From the NCBI GenBank assembly GCA_032718475.1, contig JAUCBJ010007935.1:1-62700 (forward strand): DNA of 62,700 bases, given 5' to 3'. Source of the stretch: Nemertoderma westbladi (lineage: Eukaryota; Xenacoelomorpha; Nemertodermatida; Nemertodermatidae). Below are positions 34,160 to 43,877 of this stretch, piece by piece; position 1 is the first letter of the stretch; each line of letters starts with the position of its first letter. The notes below the pieces were generated by a model, which saw only the letters and a list, made by a program, of their open reading frames with translations, was not told where the DNA came from and did no database searches. Position numbers and translations under genes: made by a program.

Positions 34160-34414
34160 CCCTTCCCATCCTGTTGACAAACTCTTTAAATGTGACTTAC
34201 CGACAATGATTATGGACCCCCCTTAAACCAACTGTAACCACGCATGGTATTTGTGTTTCCTCGTGTGTTATGTGGAGTCCAGCGTCACCCTACAGATGTT
34301 TCGACTGACGCAGGGTAGTTTATGTTTTGTTCACCCTGATTTTGGTCATCAGGACCAACTACCTTGGATTATCGGAAATGGGAAAGTTTCGAAGTGGAAT
34401 TCATTGTGTCCATT

Positions 34415-34758
34415 GCTCGATCGCGTTATTCTGGTGGGTCCCTGGTGCATTCCACATGACTTCGTCGATCGAGCCTTTATGTATCCTGGTTGCGGGGCAT
34501 GTTAAGGATCCATGGTGCATCCACACGACTTCGTCAGCCAGGAAAATGTTTGTCCTGTATTGTTCCCTCTATCGCGTTATTCTGGTGGGTCCCTGGTGCA
34601 TTCCACATGACTTCGTCGATAGAGACTTTATTTTCCTCAGCCACGTTATTCTGGTGGGTCCCTGGTGTATTCCACATGACTTCGTCGGCTGAGCTTTATG
34701 TTTCTGGGAGTGTTATTCTGATGGGTCTCTGGTGCATTCCACATGACTTCACTTCCAG
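34415..34758 (+). repeat. Array of five hairpin modules with covarying stems
   Basis: Five modules repeat a core of about 40 nt (GTTATTCTGGTGGGTCCCTG then GTGCATTCCACATGACTTCG). Each is bounded by a different self-complementary stem: GCTCGATCG/CGATCGAGC (34415-34474), CCTGGTTG/CAGCCAGG (34485-34542), CTCTATCG/CGATAGAG (34567-34624), CTCAGCC/GGCTGAG (34636-34693) and CTGGGAGTG/CACTTCCAG (34704-34758). Two stems contain one G-U pair. The core itself can add GUUAU/AUGAC and GUGG/CCAC pairs. Module two is the most diverged. The array lies downstream of the integrase stop. Differing but complementary stems point to selection on structure; function and strand of action are unknown. Confidence 0.75.
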
Positions 34759-35345
34759 CGTTCTATTCATCGTCCATTACGTGTGCAGTTTGGGGTGTAG
34801 GCGGTGTAATGAGTCCAGCTGTAGATCCCAGACTGCCGCGTAACACCCATTCCACAACGGAGAATTCCCAAGGAGATGGTCGAAAGTAGTACGAAATGAT
34901 GAAAGGAAACAGATAACTCTACTATAAAATGAATGATGACACGTACTATTATGATGATGATAATGTGAAAATGTGCATCCCTGGTGTCTTGCGCTCATAA
35001 CTGAATGGTGGCACGTAATATTATGATAATGTTATGATGCGCATCCCTGGTGTCTTGCGCTTATAGCTCAACGATGATAGCCGGGGGGCTATAAACCCAA
35101 TGAAATGTGAAATAAATGAAGAAATGTGAAATAAATGATGAAATGTGAAAGAAATGATGAAATGTGAAATAAATGACTTGAAATTAAATGTGAAATGAAT
35201 AAACTGTAGAAATGAAAAAGACAAAAAAAGGTATAAAATGTAGAAAAGAAAAAGAAGAAAAAAAATGGGATAAAAAAGTTAAAAAAGAAACGGACATAAA
35301 AAGTAAAAAACAAGAAAAAACTGGTTGGATAATAATGAATAGCTA
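34759..35345. repeat. Non-coding, short tandem repeats downstream of hairpin array
   Basis: A pair of repeats with core GCATCCCTGGTGTCTTGCGCT lies at about 34976 and 35041; they share CCCTGGTG with the hairpin cores. At 35098-35180 about four copies of a 19-bp unit (GAAATGTGAAATAAATGAT) follow, then an A-rich stretch at 35215-35330. Open frames here are low-complexity by-products of the repeats. Confidence 0.6.
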
Positions 35346-35718
35346 TAGGGGGCCGTCCAAGTATGACATCTGCACTTTTCCCCAAAATGTTGACCCCCTC
35401 CCTCCCCTAAATCAGATGTCATCAGATAGGCGTTGACCCCCCCCCCACACCCCTCCCCTAAATCAGATTAAAAAAAATTTCGCGTCCTAATCACTGAAAC
35501 ATGGTGACTGGTAACTGAAACAGAAGGTCGTGCTACGGGCCTTCGGGGGCTTCGGCAAGCTATTACTCTTCTGCTATATCTCTTCTAGCACCTATAAATG
35601 AACATGCTGACGTCAGATTTTGGCTGACCTCCTCCCCTCCCCTCATCAGCACGTCATCAGATTTTCCCAACCCCCCCCCCCCCCCTAAAGTGCTGACGTC
35701 ATACTTGGACGGCCCCTA
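35346..35718. mobile_element. MITE with TAGGGGCCGTCCAAGTATGAC ends
   Basis: The ends are inverted: TAGGGGGCCGTCCAAGTATG at the left and the reverse complement of TAGGGGCCGTCCAAGTATGA at the right, about 30 bp with a few differences. Inside are diverged C-rich stretches and repeated TCATCAGAT words. There is no ORF. The target duplication was not resolved. GGGGCCGTCC-type ends occur in several animal MITE families. Confidence 0.75.
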
Positions 35719-35885
35719 GTAACTGTAAATGCTGAATTTAGCACCAAGAAGATGATAGATACCTATACAACAGTAATATTACCTATATTAAGTAGCAAGA
35801 AAAACAATTCTGCAGTCGCTATAGAATTCAGACTTTCTAGATTTATAGTTAACTGAATTAATTTGTAACGGACGTAATTTACAAT

Positions 35886-36898
35886 ATGGACCCAAATCGC
35901 CAGATTCTCGGCGAATTACGTACAACAATCGATTTATTGGACTATCCACAGCCTGGATCTCCTAGTTTTGATATGAAGTGGAACGCCCTGTTGAACGAGA
36001 ATGTGCGAGTCATTCGTTTCTCTGGGAGGGAGGCCCCAGATACCCGTAACCTGCAGGTGCTCCGGTTGACCGACGCTAGTACGAGCCTGAAAAGGACTTG
36101 GAACTCTGAGGCAATCGGATGAGGAGAGTTGTCATTCTGGGATACGTTCCGGCGAAGCATTTACAAATCCCGGTGTTTAATATACGACAACGAGGGCAAC
36201 GCGACGCTGACTCCGAAGGCAGTTATAATGGCGCGATGTCAGAGTTTCATCGACGATAAGAGTACATATCTCGCACACTGGGGAAACCTGGCGGAATGTA
36301 CGGAGACGCTGCAAGAGGACCGAATGACAGCCATCCAAAATCGGGATGACTATAAAGAAAAATACGGGACGAAAGAGTACGGTTGGTCGCTAATCGTTGT
36401 ACTCGGAACCCTGGACAGGTTGGCAATAGTGTGTTGAATCTTTCCAACACCCCAACAGGAAATACAGGCAGCCGGGGTGATCTGGTTACTACCGTCGGCA
36501 ATCCAGAAGATCCTGTTCGACTTTGATATAATCAAAATCGGGTCAGATATAAAAGCGGACCTCCGAAACGACTACATCAACGCTCCATTCGGAAGGAACC
36601 ATAGAGAGGACATCAGCGCGATCAGCCACTTCATCGACACCCAAACCCTGCTGGCCTGGTTACGGGTCACGGACTTTATGGGAGGGTTTAGAGAGGTGAG
36701 ACGGACCAAAGCCGGTATCAGCTAGCAGTACTAAATGGCAGTTTAGATTTTAAACCACAAAGGTTCCCGGACTACAATAAAATCTACGGCGCTCATCCGT
36801 ATTTAGCGATACGTCATGAGCGGGAAAACCGTTGGAGGGATGTAGAGAGGAAGTGGACGATCCACCAACGCTGGGATAATCCGGAGCGACGGAACTAA
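35886..36898 (+). pseudogene. Unknown ORF 1 of the BEL/Pao-type element, two stops and a frameshift
   Basis: From ATG 35886 a single frame with coding-like composition runs to 36725, broken only by TGA at about 36119 and 36435. At about 36715 it passes into another frame that remains open to TAA at 36896-36898. The product would be about 335 residues. I do not recognise it with confidence. Around 36495-36660 the residues I-I-K-I-G-S-D-I-K-A-D-L and later H-F-I-D-T-Q-T-L-L-A-W-L resemble the exo II/III region of RNase D-like 3'-5' exonucleases; this is a weak match by eye. It also contains one copy of the GAGCCTGAAAAGGACTY motif (36083). Confidence 0.5.
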
Positions 36899-36910
36899 AT
36901 TTATGTAATG

Positions 36911-38128
36911 ATGGAGTCGTACAAGGTCGCTAAGTTTATCTGTAAAACCCTCGATAAGCTTATTAGCGCAGTCCCAAACGCTTTCATAGATTACGAATGG
37001 AACGAGGTGATCAACCACGCGTTCAAGGCGGTACAAAATATCCCACCGGGGGATACCAAGACGCTTGAAATAATCGAGGCATGGGATCTGAATGAACCAT
37101 TCGATATCCCAACGATCAACGACCTCCTTGGCGCCGAGGAACCTATAGTGTTGTCTGAAGGAGAGGAGCTATGGAAACACGAAGGTGTCCTGTTATCCAC
37201 ACCGAAATGCCAACATGAACCAGAAGTTACCTATGGATCAGCTGCTAAGCGGATAGCCGCAACTGAGCCTATGATGGACTCGGCCGTAGCTACTCCTCTT
37301 GGCTCCGGTAGTCTGGTGAGGGAATTGGTTACCACTCTCGCGCTCAGCGACTTCGATCGTATGTGCAGGGCGTTATCTCCTTACCCGTTCCCTGGAGGAG
37401 AGGACTGGTCCATGGAAACTCCAAGCACCAGTACCCAGCGGACCCGGTCGGCAATCCAAGTGACGAAGGGACCTAGTATACCACCGACTCCTGGGAACCT
37501 CCTCGGGATTACTTCGGCGAATGTTCTGGCACCCCTTCGCCGACCGGCCATTGCTACCATTCCTACCATTCCACAGGACCCGATGAGGCTCACCCGATGG
37601 TACGCGGAACAGACGGAGTGGATTCACCATCAGAAACGAGCACCTGAAATGCGTCCAGCGGACCATAAGGAGGGATACCGCAGCAAGGCCCAACTCCGCG
37701 ACAGCACGGCGTACCGTGGGCTTCCTATGATGACAATTATTCCCAAGAAGGATAAACGGTTGGAATATTACACCGGCGTGCAGAATCCGACCTTCTTCGG
37801 TCAAGAAATGAAACTCGATGTCTGCAGTAGCTGTAGTTCGGAACAGTGTCCTCGAGGTAAGAAACAAAGAGTAACCGAGCCCTGTTTCCAAATCCTCGGG
37901 ATAGTATATTGCCCATATTGCGCCATCCCGGGCCATGATGTATCGGTTTGCCCAACCATGTACAATGTATGTACAACATGCGGATTCTGTGGGCACACGG
38001 CGAGCCCACGGTGCAATATTAAATGTCCTTCTAAGGATGTTACAGCTACCGGGAACATGGTAATGTTCGAGACGTACGCCAACGTCCACATAAAGATAAA
38101 GCAATTGAGCGCTCAAAACGTTGCATAG
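36911..38128 (+). CDS. Unknown ORF 2 with two CCHC zinc knuckles
   Basis: This 405-codon open frame begins with ATG about 12 nt after the stop of ORF 1. The first about 180 residues are acidic and helical, then a Pro/Thr-rich linker (about 175-225), then a basic, Gln-rich region. A Cys-rich C-terminus includes C-P-Y-C-A-I-P-G-H-D-V-S-V-C, an exact CX2CX4HX4C knuckle, followed by C-T-T-C-G-F-C-G-H-T-A-S-P-R-C (one residue longer). Such paired knuckles are typical of Gag nucleocapsids, but the ORF sits downstream of integrase, where Gag is not expected, and it lacks a DUF1759-like region. It could be a second gag-type gene, an RNA-binding accessory protein, or part of a different nested element. 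Intact frame. Confidence 0.6.
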   Translation: MESYKVAKFICKTLDKLISAVPNAFIDYEWNEVINHAFKAVQNIPPGDTKTLEIIEAWDLNEPFDIPTINDLLGAEEPIVLSEGEELWKHEGVLLSTPKCQHEPEVTYGSAAKRIAATEPMMDSAVATPLGSGSLVRELVTTLALSDFDRMCRALSPYPFPGGEDWSMETPSTSTQRTRSAIQVTKGPSIPPTPGNLLGITSANVLAPLRRPAIATIPTIPQDPMRLTRWYAEQTEWIHHQKRAPEMRPADHKEGYRSKAQLRDSTAYRGLPMMTIIPKKDKRLEYYTGVQNPTFFGQEMKLDVCSSCSSEQCPRGKKQRVTEPCFQILGIVYCPYCAIPGHDVSVCPTMYNVCTTCGFCGHTASPRCNIKCPSKDVTATGNMVMFETYANVHIKIKQLSAQNVA

Positions 38129-38130
38129 GA

Positions 38131-38469
38131 GATGGCGTGCGGGTATTTCTCGTTCCCCGAACGTTACCCCCTTTACCCTTCCACTACGTGGATCTCCTAC
38201 TTAGCGCCAATCTATTTGGTCCATTTGAGGTGATTATGCGTCTATATTCGTATACGGAAGCGTTTGGAGATGGAGAATGGTTCCAGGCGGCTCGAGCCAC
38301 CGAGCTAGAAAGGAGAATGGATCTCATCGCGATACCTCCCCGAGGAAGGGCTGCCAGGAATGCAGGCGGCGGCACTTCTTGCGTCGGCCAATGACGCCCT
38401 TCTACCCGAATTGGCGATAGACGAAAGTCGACGGGCGAAGAAAAGGAAAGCATATCAAAGTAGGAGATG
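38131..38469 (+). pseudogene. Unknown small ORF 3, frameshifted
   Basis: Just after ORF 2, overlapping frames carry about 110 codons. An in-frame portion runs to TGA near 38394, and a second frame open from about 38345 continues to TGA at 38467-38469 with a basic K-K-R-K-type C-terminus. One small indel near 38345 would explain the split. No domain is recognised. With ORF 1 and ORF 2 it forms a compact block of three same-strand ORFs ending about 160 bp before the polypurine tract. Confidence 0.4.
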
Positions 38470-38631
38470 AAAGACCAGGATATTTATAGACATTTATTCG
38501 AACATTTATTTTTATATATGTACGTAAACTGACTCTAGAACAAATTAATCACGGACTATGCAATAACAAAAATTGGTTTTGTATGGGGAAATGACCTTAC
38601 GCAAACTCGATCTACCGATAGACCTCACGAA

Positions 38632-38647
38632 GGTAATTTGGGGGGAC
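38632..38647 (+). other. Polypurine tract before 3' LTR
   Basis: GTAATTTGGGGGGAC lies directly before TGTTCTCG, the start of the right LTR. This is the standard position for plus-strand priming and fixes the element on the plus strand, as for the integrase. Confidence 0.6.
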
Positions 38648-39977
38648 TGTTCTCGTTATTTTAATTAGCATTACGCGAGTTACATATTTTTTGGATTTAT
38701 ATTTTTATGAATGTGCCAATATCAGTGGTGGGTGCGGGAACACAAAATTTGGGCACATTTGATAAACTGGGGGCGATTTACGGGCGAAACTTGGGGGGAC
38801 AGGGCTGTCAGGGTTGCCTGATAGTTACTATGGGCCTAGACAACCTCCTTCTACTTCGGTAGTTGGTAACCCACTAGGTCTGGGGACATGGACTTCCCTT
38901 AGCGGTCCCTGGCCATCGGTGGCGACTGAGCCTGAAAAGGACTCAGGCGTTGCTTTATGTGCTAGGGATTTGCGACGGGACTGACAAATCCTAAGCGGTC
39001 CCCGGTGCGTTGGCTACGACTGAGCCTGAAAAGGGCTCGGGCAGAGTTTTCGCATTGGGGACTTGCGAAGGATTGACTGACAGGTCTGGAACGGTTCCTG
39101 GTTGTTGGCGACGACTGAGCCTGAAAGAGACTCGGGCGCCGTTAGATAAACCGGGGATTTGTGAAGGGCCGATGACCGGACGGAAAGGAAGGGTTCGACG
39201 AGGACTGACTTCCTGGTGTGGGCTCCATGACTGGCGTTAGAACGAGCCTGAAAAGGACTCGGAAAGTTCCGACAGTTGGGGCTCACAACGGGCTGACAGA
39301 CCCCTAGCTAAGCCGTACCGCTTTCCTGAGGACCGATCCTGTTAGGGTTCGGGAAGGGTGGGACGGACATGCAACAGGGTCGAAAGACAGAGGACCGGAC
39401 TTTACTGGCATACCGACTATTCGGAGCGGGTTCTCGACTCCTATCGTGATTACGAGCCTGAAAAGGACTCGGAAAGCATAGGTAGTTGGGACCCTGTGAC
39501 GCACCGACAGAATCCCGAGCTAAGCCGCGCCGCTTTCCTAATGACTGACCCGTATGGGATCAGGAAGGGTGGAGCGGACAAGCAAAGGATCGACCGACGC
39601 TGACACTACTGTTCCCTGGACTAGGACCGAGGGAAAATGGGGAACATTAGTTAGGTCAAAATCTGAAAGTTAAGCGAACAGTGGGGTAATTAAATAATTT
39701 ACTGTAGGAATTTCATGTTGTGTATTATTGTGAATATTTGGTATATTGGTGCGGGGAAGCCCAAATTATTCTCAATCAGCGTTCAGTATTTCAGAGTTCA
39801 GGTAACTATTAAAGATTAATATCCAACCAATGAAACTCTTTTCTACCCGCAACTCTGCATTTAAGATAACGTCCTTCTCCACTCCCAATAACCGGTGACT
39901 GGCCGGAATATAGTGGTCTGAAAATTCCGCCTCCAGCATCGGCGTTTTCCCCCCTGGTGTCGGGAATAACGGCAACA
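38648..39977 (+). repeat. Right LTR of BEL/Pao-type element
   Basis: It starts TGTTCTCG after a polypurine tract and aligns with 32757-33270 over its first about 745 bp, apart from a 240-bp segment missing from the left copy. It ends in CA at 39977 if the following GCATT (39978-39982) is the target duplication matching GCATT at 32752-32756. The end is therefore inferred. It holds five copies of the GAAA-loop motif at 38928, 39022, 39117, 39244 and 39454. The first four are spaced about 94-127 bp, and the last begins a second, diverged 210-bp unit. Confidence 0.65.
38928..39470 (+). repeat. Five copies of GAAA-loop hairpin motif in diverged tandem units
   Basis: GAGCCTGAAAAGGACTC or a variant occurs at 38928, 39022, 39117, 39244 and 39454. 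The surrounding units share CTGACAGAT-like and GGTTCCTGGTTGTTGGCGAC-like blocks but have otherwise diverged. The motif is more conserved than the spacer. Confidence 0.65.
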
Positions 39978-39982
39978 GCATT

Positions 39983-42111
39983 TAAAAAAGGCATTTTGGT
40001 AAATTTTCCCCTCCCACAATTTTTAATGTGCTTTATACAAATAAATTATATTTTTACTGTGATATTAAATGAATAAAAATTGTTACTAAGTTAGTGACAA
40101 CTTTGCAGCATTCCGTCTAAACCTTCCTATAGGTCGCAACGCTTCAAAGAGGTACTTTGCTGACGAGGATATCACCAGAAAGCTGGTAAGTTGATATAAT
40201 GTAACAACGTTGATAATTACAGTATAATGGCGGAAATCGTCGCAAATACAAAAAGTTTTGTAGTAAATATATAATCACTTAGATATAACACGAGATATAT
40301 TAGTTTGGTATTAAATCTTTCAAGAAATCCTGCCCTGCTCTTTCTCATTAATGTGTGTTTGTCGTTTAGTAGTCGAATATTTTACACCTTGTATGTGACT
40401 TCATATACCATGTTCACCACACGTGTTTAATGTTATTATTTTAACGGAGGTTAATCGTAATTTCAGTATACAGAAAATTCAGCAAAATTCCTTTTAAGTT
40501 CGATTCCAGACTGAAGAATTCAATAAACCTAAAAGTTTACTTTTGTATCGGCAGTTACATACAACTACTATTTATTCTATTGTATTAAATTTGCTGATTT
40601 TTGTTATTGTTATACGTTTTATTCTTCGTATTTTTTTACTGTTTAGTTAGAAATGAGTTATTTTTTTGTCATTTTAGCTTTAGTTACCTGCTTAGAGCTA
40701 TAGACAGACACTACACCGTACAGAATCTTAGCTACACTAACCACACCTTATAGCTTATACACATATTATAGCTTAAGCAATAAGCATTAAGCATAGTATA
40801 CCTTTACGAATTAAATTGTTTATTCAATCCTTGGGTATGTATATATTTACTGTATATATATTCATGTGTAGTATTTATATTATGTTTATTCATTGTTAAT
40901 TGATTAATTAAATTGTATATCTATCCGAAGTATATTCATTTTTATTGTTAATTTATTAATTTTGTATGTGTGTATTATATTTATGGTGCATCGCACCCTC
41001 CTTCTTTGCGATGGTTATATTTTATTCTCTGTAAATAAAAATAAAACTACTACTACTCGTGCTCGTAGTATTGGTAGATTGTATTTATACTGAAATTGAA
41101 CTAATAAATAAATGATTGTTAATCATTAAAGTAGTAGTTACTAACACAGCATACCACCTCCATCTGGTGTATGTACCGTTCCCAGACCAACATAAAGTCC
41201 TCTGCTCATTATACGCTACGAAACCGATTATGCAACGTAATTGATCTTAATCTCGTCAGTCAAATGCTTATAAAATAAATTATTTGAAATACTTAAAGAC
41301 TTTGCTAATACGAGCCATTTTCTCATGCGGACCGTTGTACAGCAGCCCTACTAAATAACATTTATTGTTTGTACTTATATTGCGGTACACAATTAACCCA
41401 GAGAGGTTAGTCACAACTCTCAATAGACTGACTACAATTAATTCTATAGGGATTTTTTTCTATCTACATGGATTAAGTACCCACACATCCCATTGGGAAA
41501 AGGCCAGCTCTTATTATTTGTTCAAGTTCGCTATCTATTTACTAGGCCAAACCTTTATGGAACCATTGTAGTAGACACAACCTACTGTAAAGTACCTTGG
41601 TAATTAATATAATTTGTTGTTATTAATTGTTAAGTTTTTCCGTAATAATTATTTGCTGCATTTTATTTATAAGTTGTTTTTGTATTATATTTTGCAGCAT
41701 AAATTATAGGATAGGCCGTGTACTGTATAATACAATTTAAGATTTCCATTATTGTGAGAAACATTGATTAACTATTTAATAATTGGATGTGTCCTAAACT
41801 TACCGGGATATAACTATTAAAATATGACAGGCCGGTGTAAATTTCACAGATTAATTCGCAATTAATTACATTATTCTGGAATATCAATATTTCGTATCTC
41901 ACCTACTGCTCTTTTTGTTTGACTTATGTTATGCGAATTTATTCTATGAATAAATTAATAAATATATGATCCGGAAAATACATTTTTATAGACTTTTTTG
42001 GTCATTAACAAGATGATATAGAATAAAAAAAATGCGGTTCGTGAATACTTACGAACCGCGAATTTTTTGGTGAGTTTTATGGCTTATGCTTTCAAATATT
42101 ACAAGAATTAC
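39983..42111. other. Intergenic, AT-rich
   Basis: No gene is seen. The segment at about 40025-40088 is an inverted copy of 29940-30000. A 9-bp hairpin (GCGGTTCGT/ACGAACCGC, 42034-42059) lies between A- and T-runs. The remainder is AT-rich sequence without open frames of note. Confidence 0.45.
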
Positions 42112-42360
42112 CGTTCGCTGGAGGCTATTTATTGTATTTGATATTTACACAACGTTCTGGATCTATTGGTTTGTATGTAGTATGTGTAGCGACGCTATAT
42201 GTAGAGATATTGCATAGGCATATCGTTGTTGCACACGTACTCAAAGCTACCTAAACTATAGTTTAGGACGCTTTGCACTTGCACCTACTCATGAAATAAA
42301 TCATTGGTTCTAGAATGCGGTGTATTTATTAAATCCGAGATAAATAGCCTCCAGCGAACG
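42112..42360. mobile_element. Short MITE with perfect 21-bp inverted ends
   Basis: CGTTCGCTGGAGGCTATTTA at 42112 and its exact inverse ending at 42360 bound 249 bp without an ORF. The centre has a small palindrome, CTAAACTATAGTTTAG. Target duplication not resolved. Confidence 0.85.
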
Positions 42361-42652
42361 ATTGTTATTTAGTGATTAATTAGTTTTATTATGTAAGTAA
42401 CTACCGGAAAATATTGCTACAGTGTGCTTAATTATATCTGGCTATTAACAATATTATGTATAAAAGAACAATATAGTGATTTTGCTATGTAATATTCTAG
42501 AACAAAGTAGCAAATACTAGTTAGTGAAATAATGGTCAAATGTATGGTTTATGAGGGTTAGGTCAGGTCAGTAAATAATGGTCAAAATGTAGGTTTATGT
42601 TAAACCATTGAACTTATAATAAATGTGTAATTTATATTAATGTGAACTTGTG

Positions 42653-43273
42653 ATGGCATATTCATCGTCGCACCAGGGTGTTACCTTGAGCGACCTAGAT
42701 AAACGGGAGCATTCGCGGAGTAACGCACCTCTACTCGACTTCGAAGAGACGACGATCGGGGGCGCTTACGATGTACGACCTAGGGAAGGGACGAACCGCC
42801 ACGGTAGCGTGTTCCTATACTCACCGGAAGATGGCATCACGGACGAAGGGCAGGAGATCTTAGGGAATCCTGAGCGACTCATCTCGATGCTACCGAGCGC
42901 GTACCAGACGGATACGGTGTGGCGACGGATATCGAGAGAGGATCATCGGATATTCGACGACGTGCAAGGCCGTATGTCACGGAAGCGGAGGGCCTACAAT
43001 AAGTCTCGCAGACGAACCGACGCGGCGGGCAGTTCGTTGCGAGGCGACGGGGCTCCGGTCCGGAAGGTGTCGTCGCGCAACGCCGCCGTCGGGAATCTAT
43101 TAGATCACGTAGACGAAGGGATGGGTGGCGACGCGGGAACGCTGGCGAGAGAGACGACGCTCGATGCGATAAAGAGGCAGAAGTCGATGCGAGACGATCT
43201 GCAGGCAGTACGGTTAGCTAATACGAAACAACATAACATACCGGTACACAGCGGGAGGTTTAGTTGTACTTAA
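42653..43273 (+). CDS. Probable N-terminal exon of the TMC gene
   Basis: A GC-rich 206-codon open frame starting at ATG 42653. It is charged and hydrophilic: an acidic N-terminus, R-L-I-S-M-L-P-S-A-Y-Q-T-D-T-V-W-R-R, a very basic stretch (R-M-S-R-K-R-R...S-R-R-R), and a helical end with A-I-K-R-Q-K-S-M-R-D-D-L. The L-x-x-x-L-P-S...R-R pattern and the basic helix resemble the cytosolic N-terminus of TMC proteins. The next TMC exon lies 4.1 kb downstream on the same strand, and this segment would bring the protein to a normal TMC length of about 930. The splice donor is not certain: AG|GTTTAG at 43257-43264 has the right phase but is weak. It could instead be a separate small gene. Same-strand 44-bp tandem repeats precede it (42530-42600). 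Confidence 0.5.
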   Translation: MAYSSSHQGVTLSDLDKREHSRSNAPLLDFEETTIGGAYDVRPREGTNRHGSVFLYSPEDGITDEGQEILGNPERLISMLPSAYQTDTVWRRISREDHRIFDDVQGRMSRKRRAYNKSRRRTDAAGSSLRGDGAPVRKVSSRNAAVGNLLDHVDEGMGGDAGTLARETTLDAIKRQKSMRDDLQAVRLANTKQHNIPVHSGRFSCT

Positions 43274-43275
43274 AT

Positions 43276-43877
43276 GTGGGGCGAGACACGTAGTCGGCGA
43301 GCCTTGGCATACGGTTCATATAGGGCAAATGGGGCATGTCCGTCTGTCTGTCTGTCTGTCTGGTAAATGTTTGAACGCGAATTTCTCTGCATCGCTGGTT
43401 CGGAATTGAACCAAACTTAGTAGGTAAGTAGTAGAGAGAAAGTTTAGAAAGTTTGTAAAGTTTGGTGAAAAATCATGCATTCTGACGTCAGCTACGACAG
43501 ATTATGTGGTTTTTAGAAAATGTTAAATTTCTCGGGAAGGCCTCATTTTCCTGAGCTGAAATTTTGGTGGCCTGTAGAGAATCATGAAGTCTATCTTTTA
43601 CGAAATTGAAAAGTTAAGACATTTAATTGGGGATCCGCTAGAGACTCAGAAGTAATGACATAGGCCTACCGGTATGGTACTGCTGTACAGTGCTGCACTG
43701 GTAAGTACGAAATTGCAGAATAACAATTTGACACCACCTAGCGGATTAACATATGATTGTATATCGAATGAATACATTTATAGCATGGGATATTGGGTCC
43801 AAACTAGACATGCCCCATTTGCTCTATATGAACCGTATGCCAAGGCTTGCCGACTACGTGCTGCGCGAAGTCCCCAC
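43276..43877. mobile_element. MITE with 53-bp inverted ends in the putative TMC intron
   Basis: CACGTAGTCGGCGAGCCTTG and following sequence near 43287 returns inverted near 43855, about 53 bp with two differences, between GTGGGG and CCCCAC ends. It holds a (CTGT)n run at about 43341-43362. It begins three bases after the stop codon of the preceding open frame. Same end type as repeats near 1510, 15440 and 45150-45810. Confidence 0.8.

Noticed and set aside
35089-35385. Phe-rich minus-strand ORFs
   Set aside because: They result from the 19-bp GAAATGTGAAATAAATG tandem repeat and the A-rich tract.
37373-38116. Minus-strand 247-codon ORF
   Set aside because: It is antisense to the CCHC ORF, whose zinc knuckles show the true strand.
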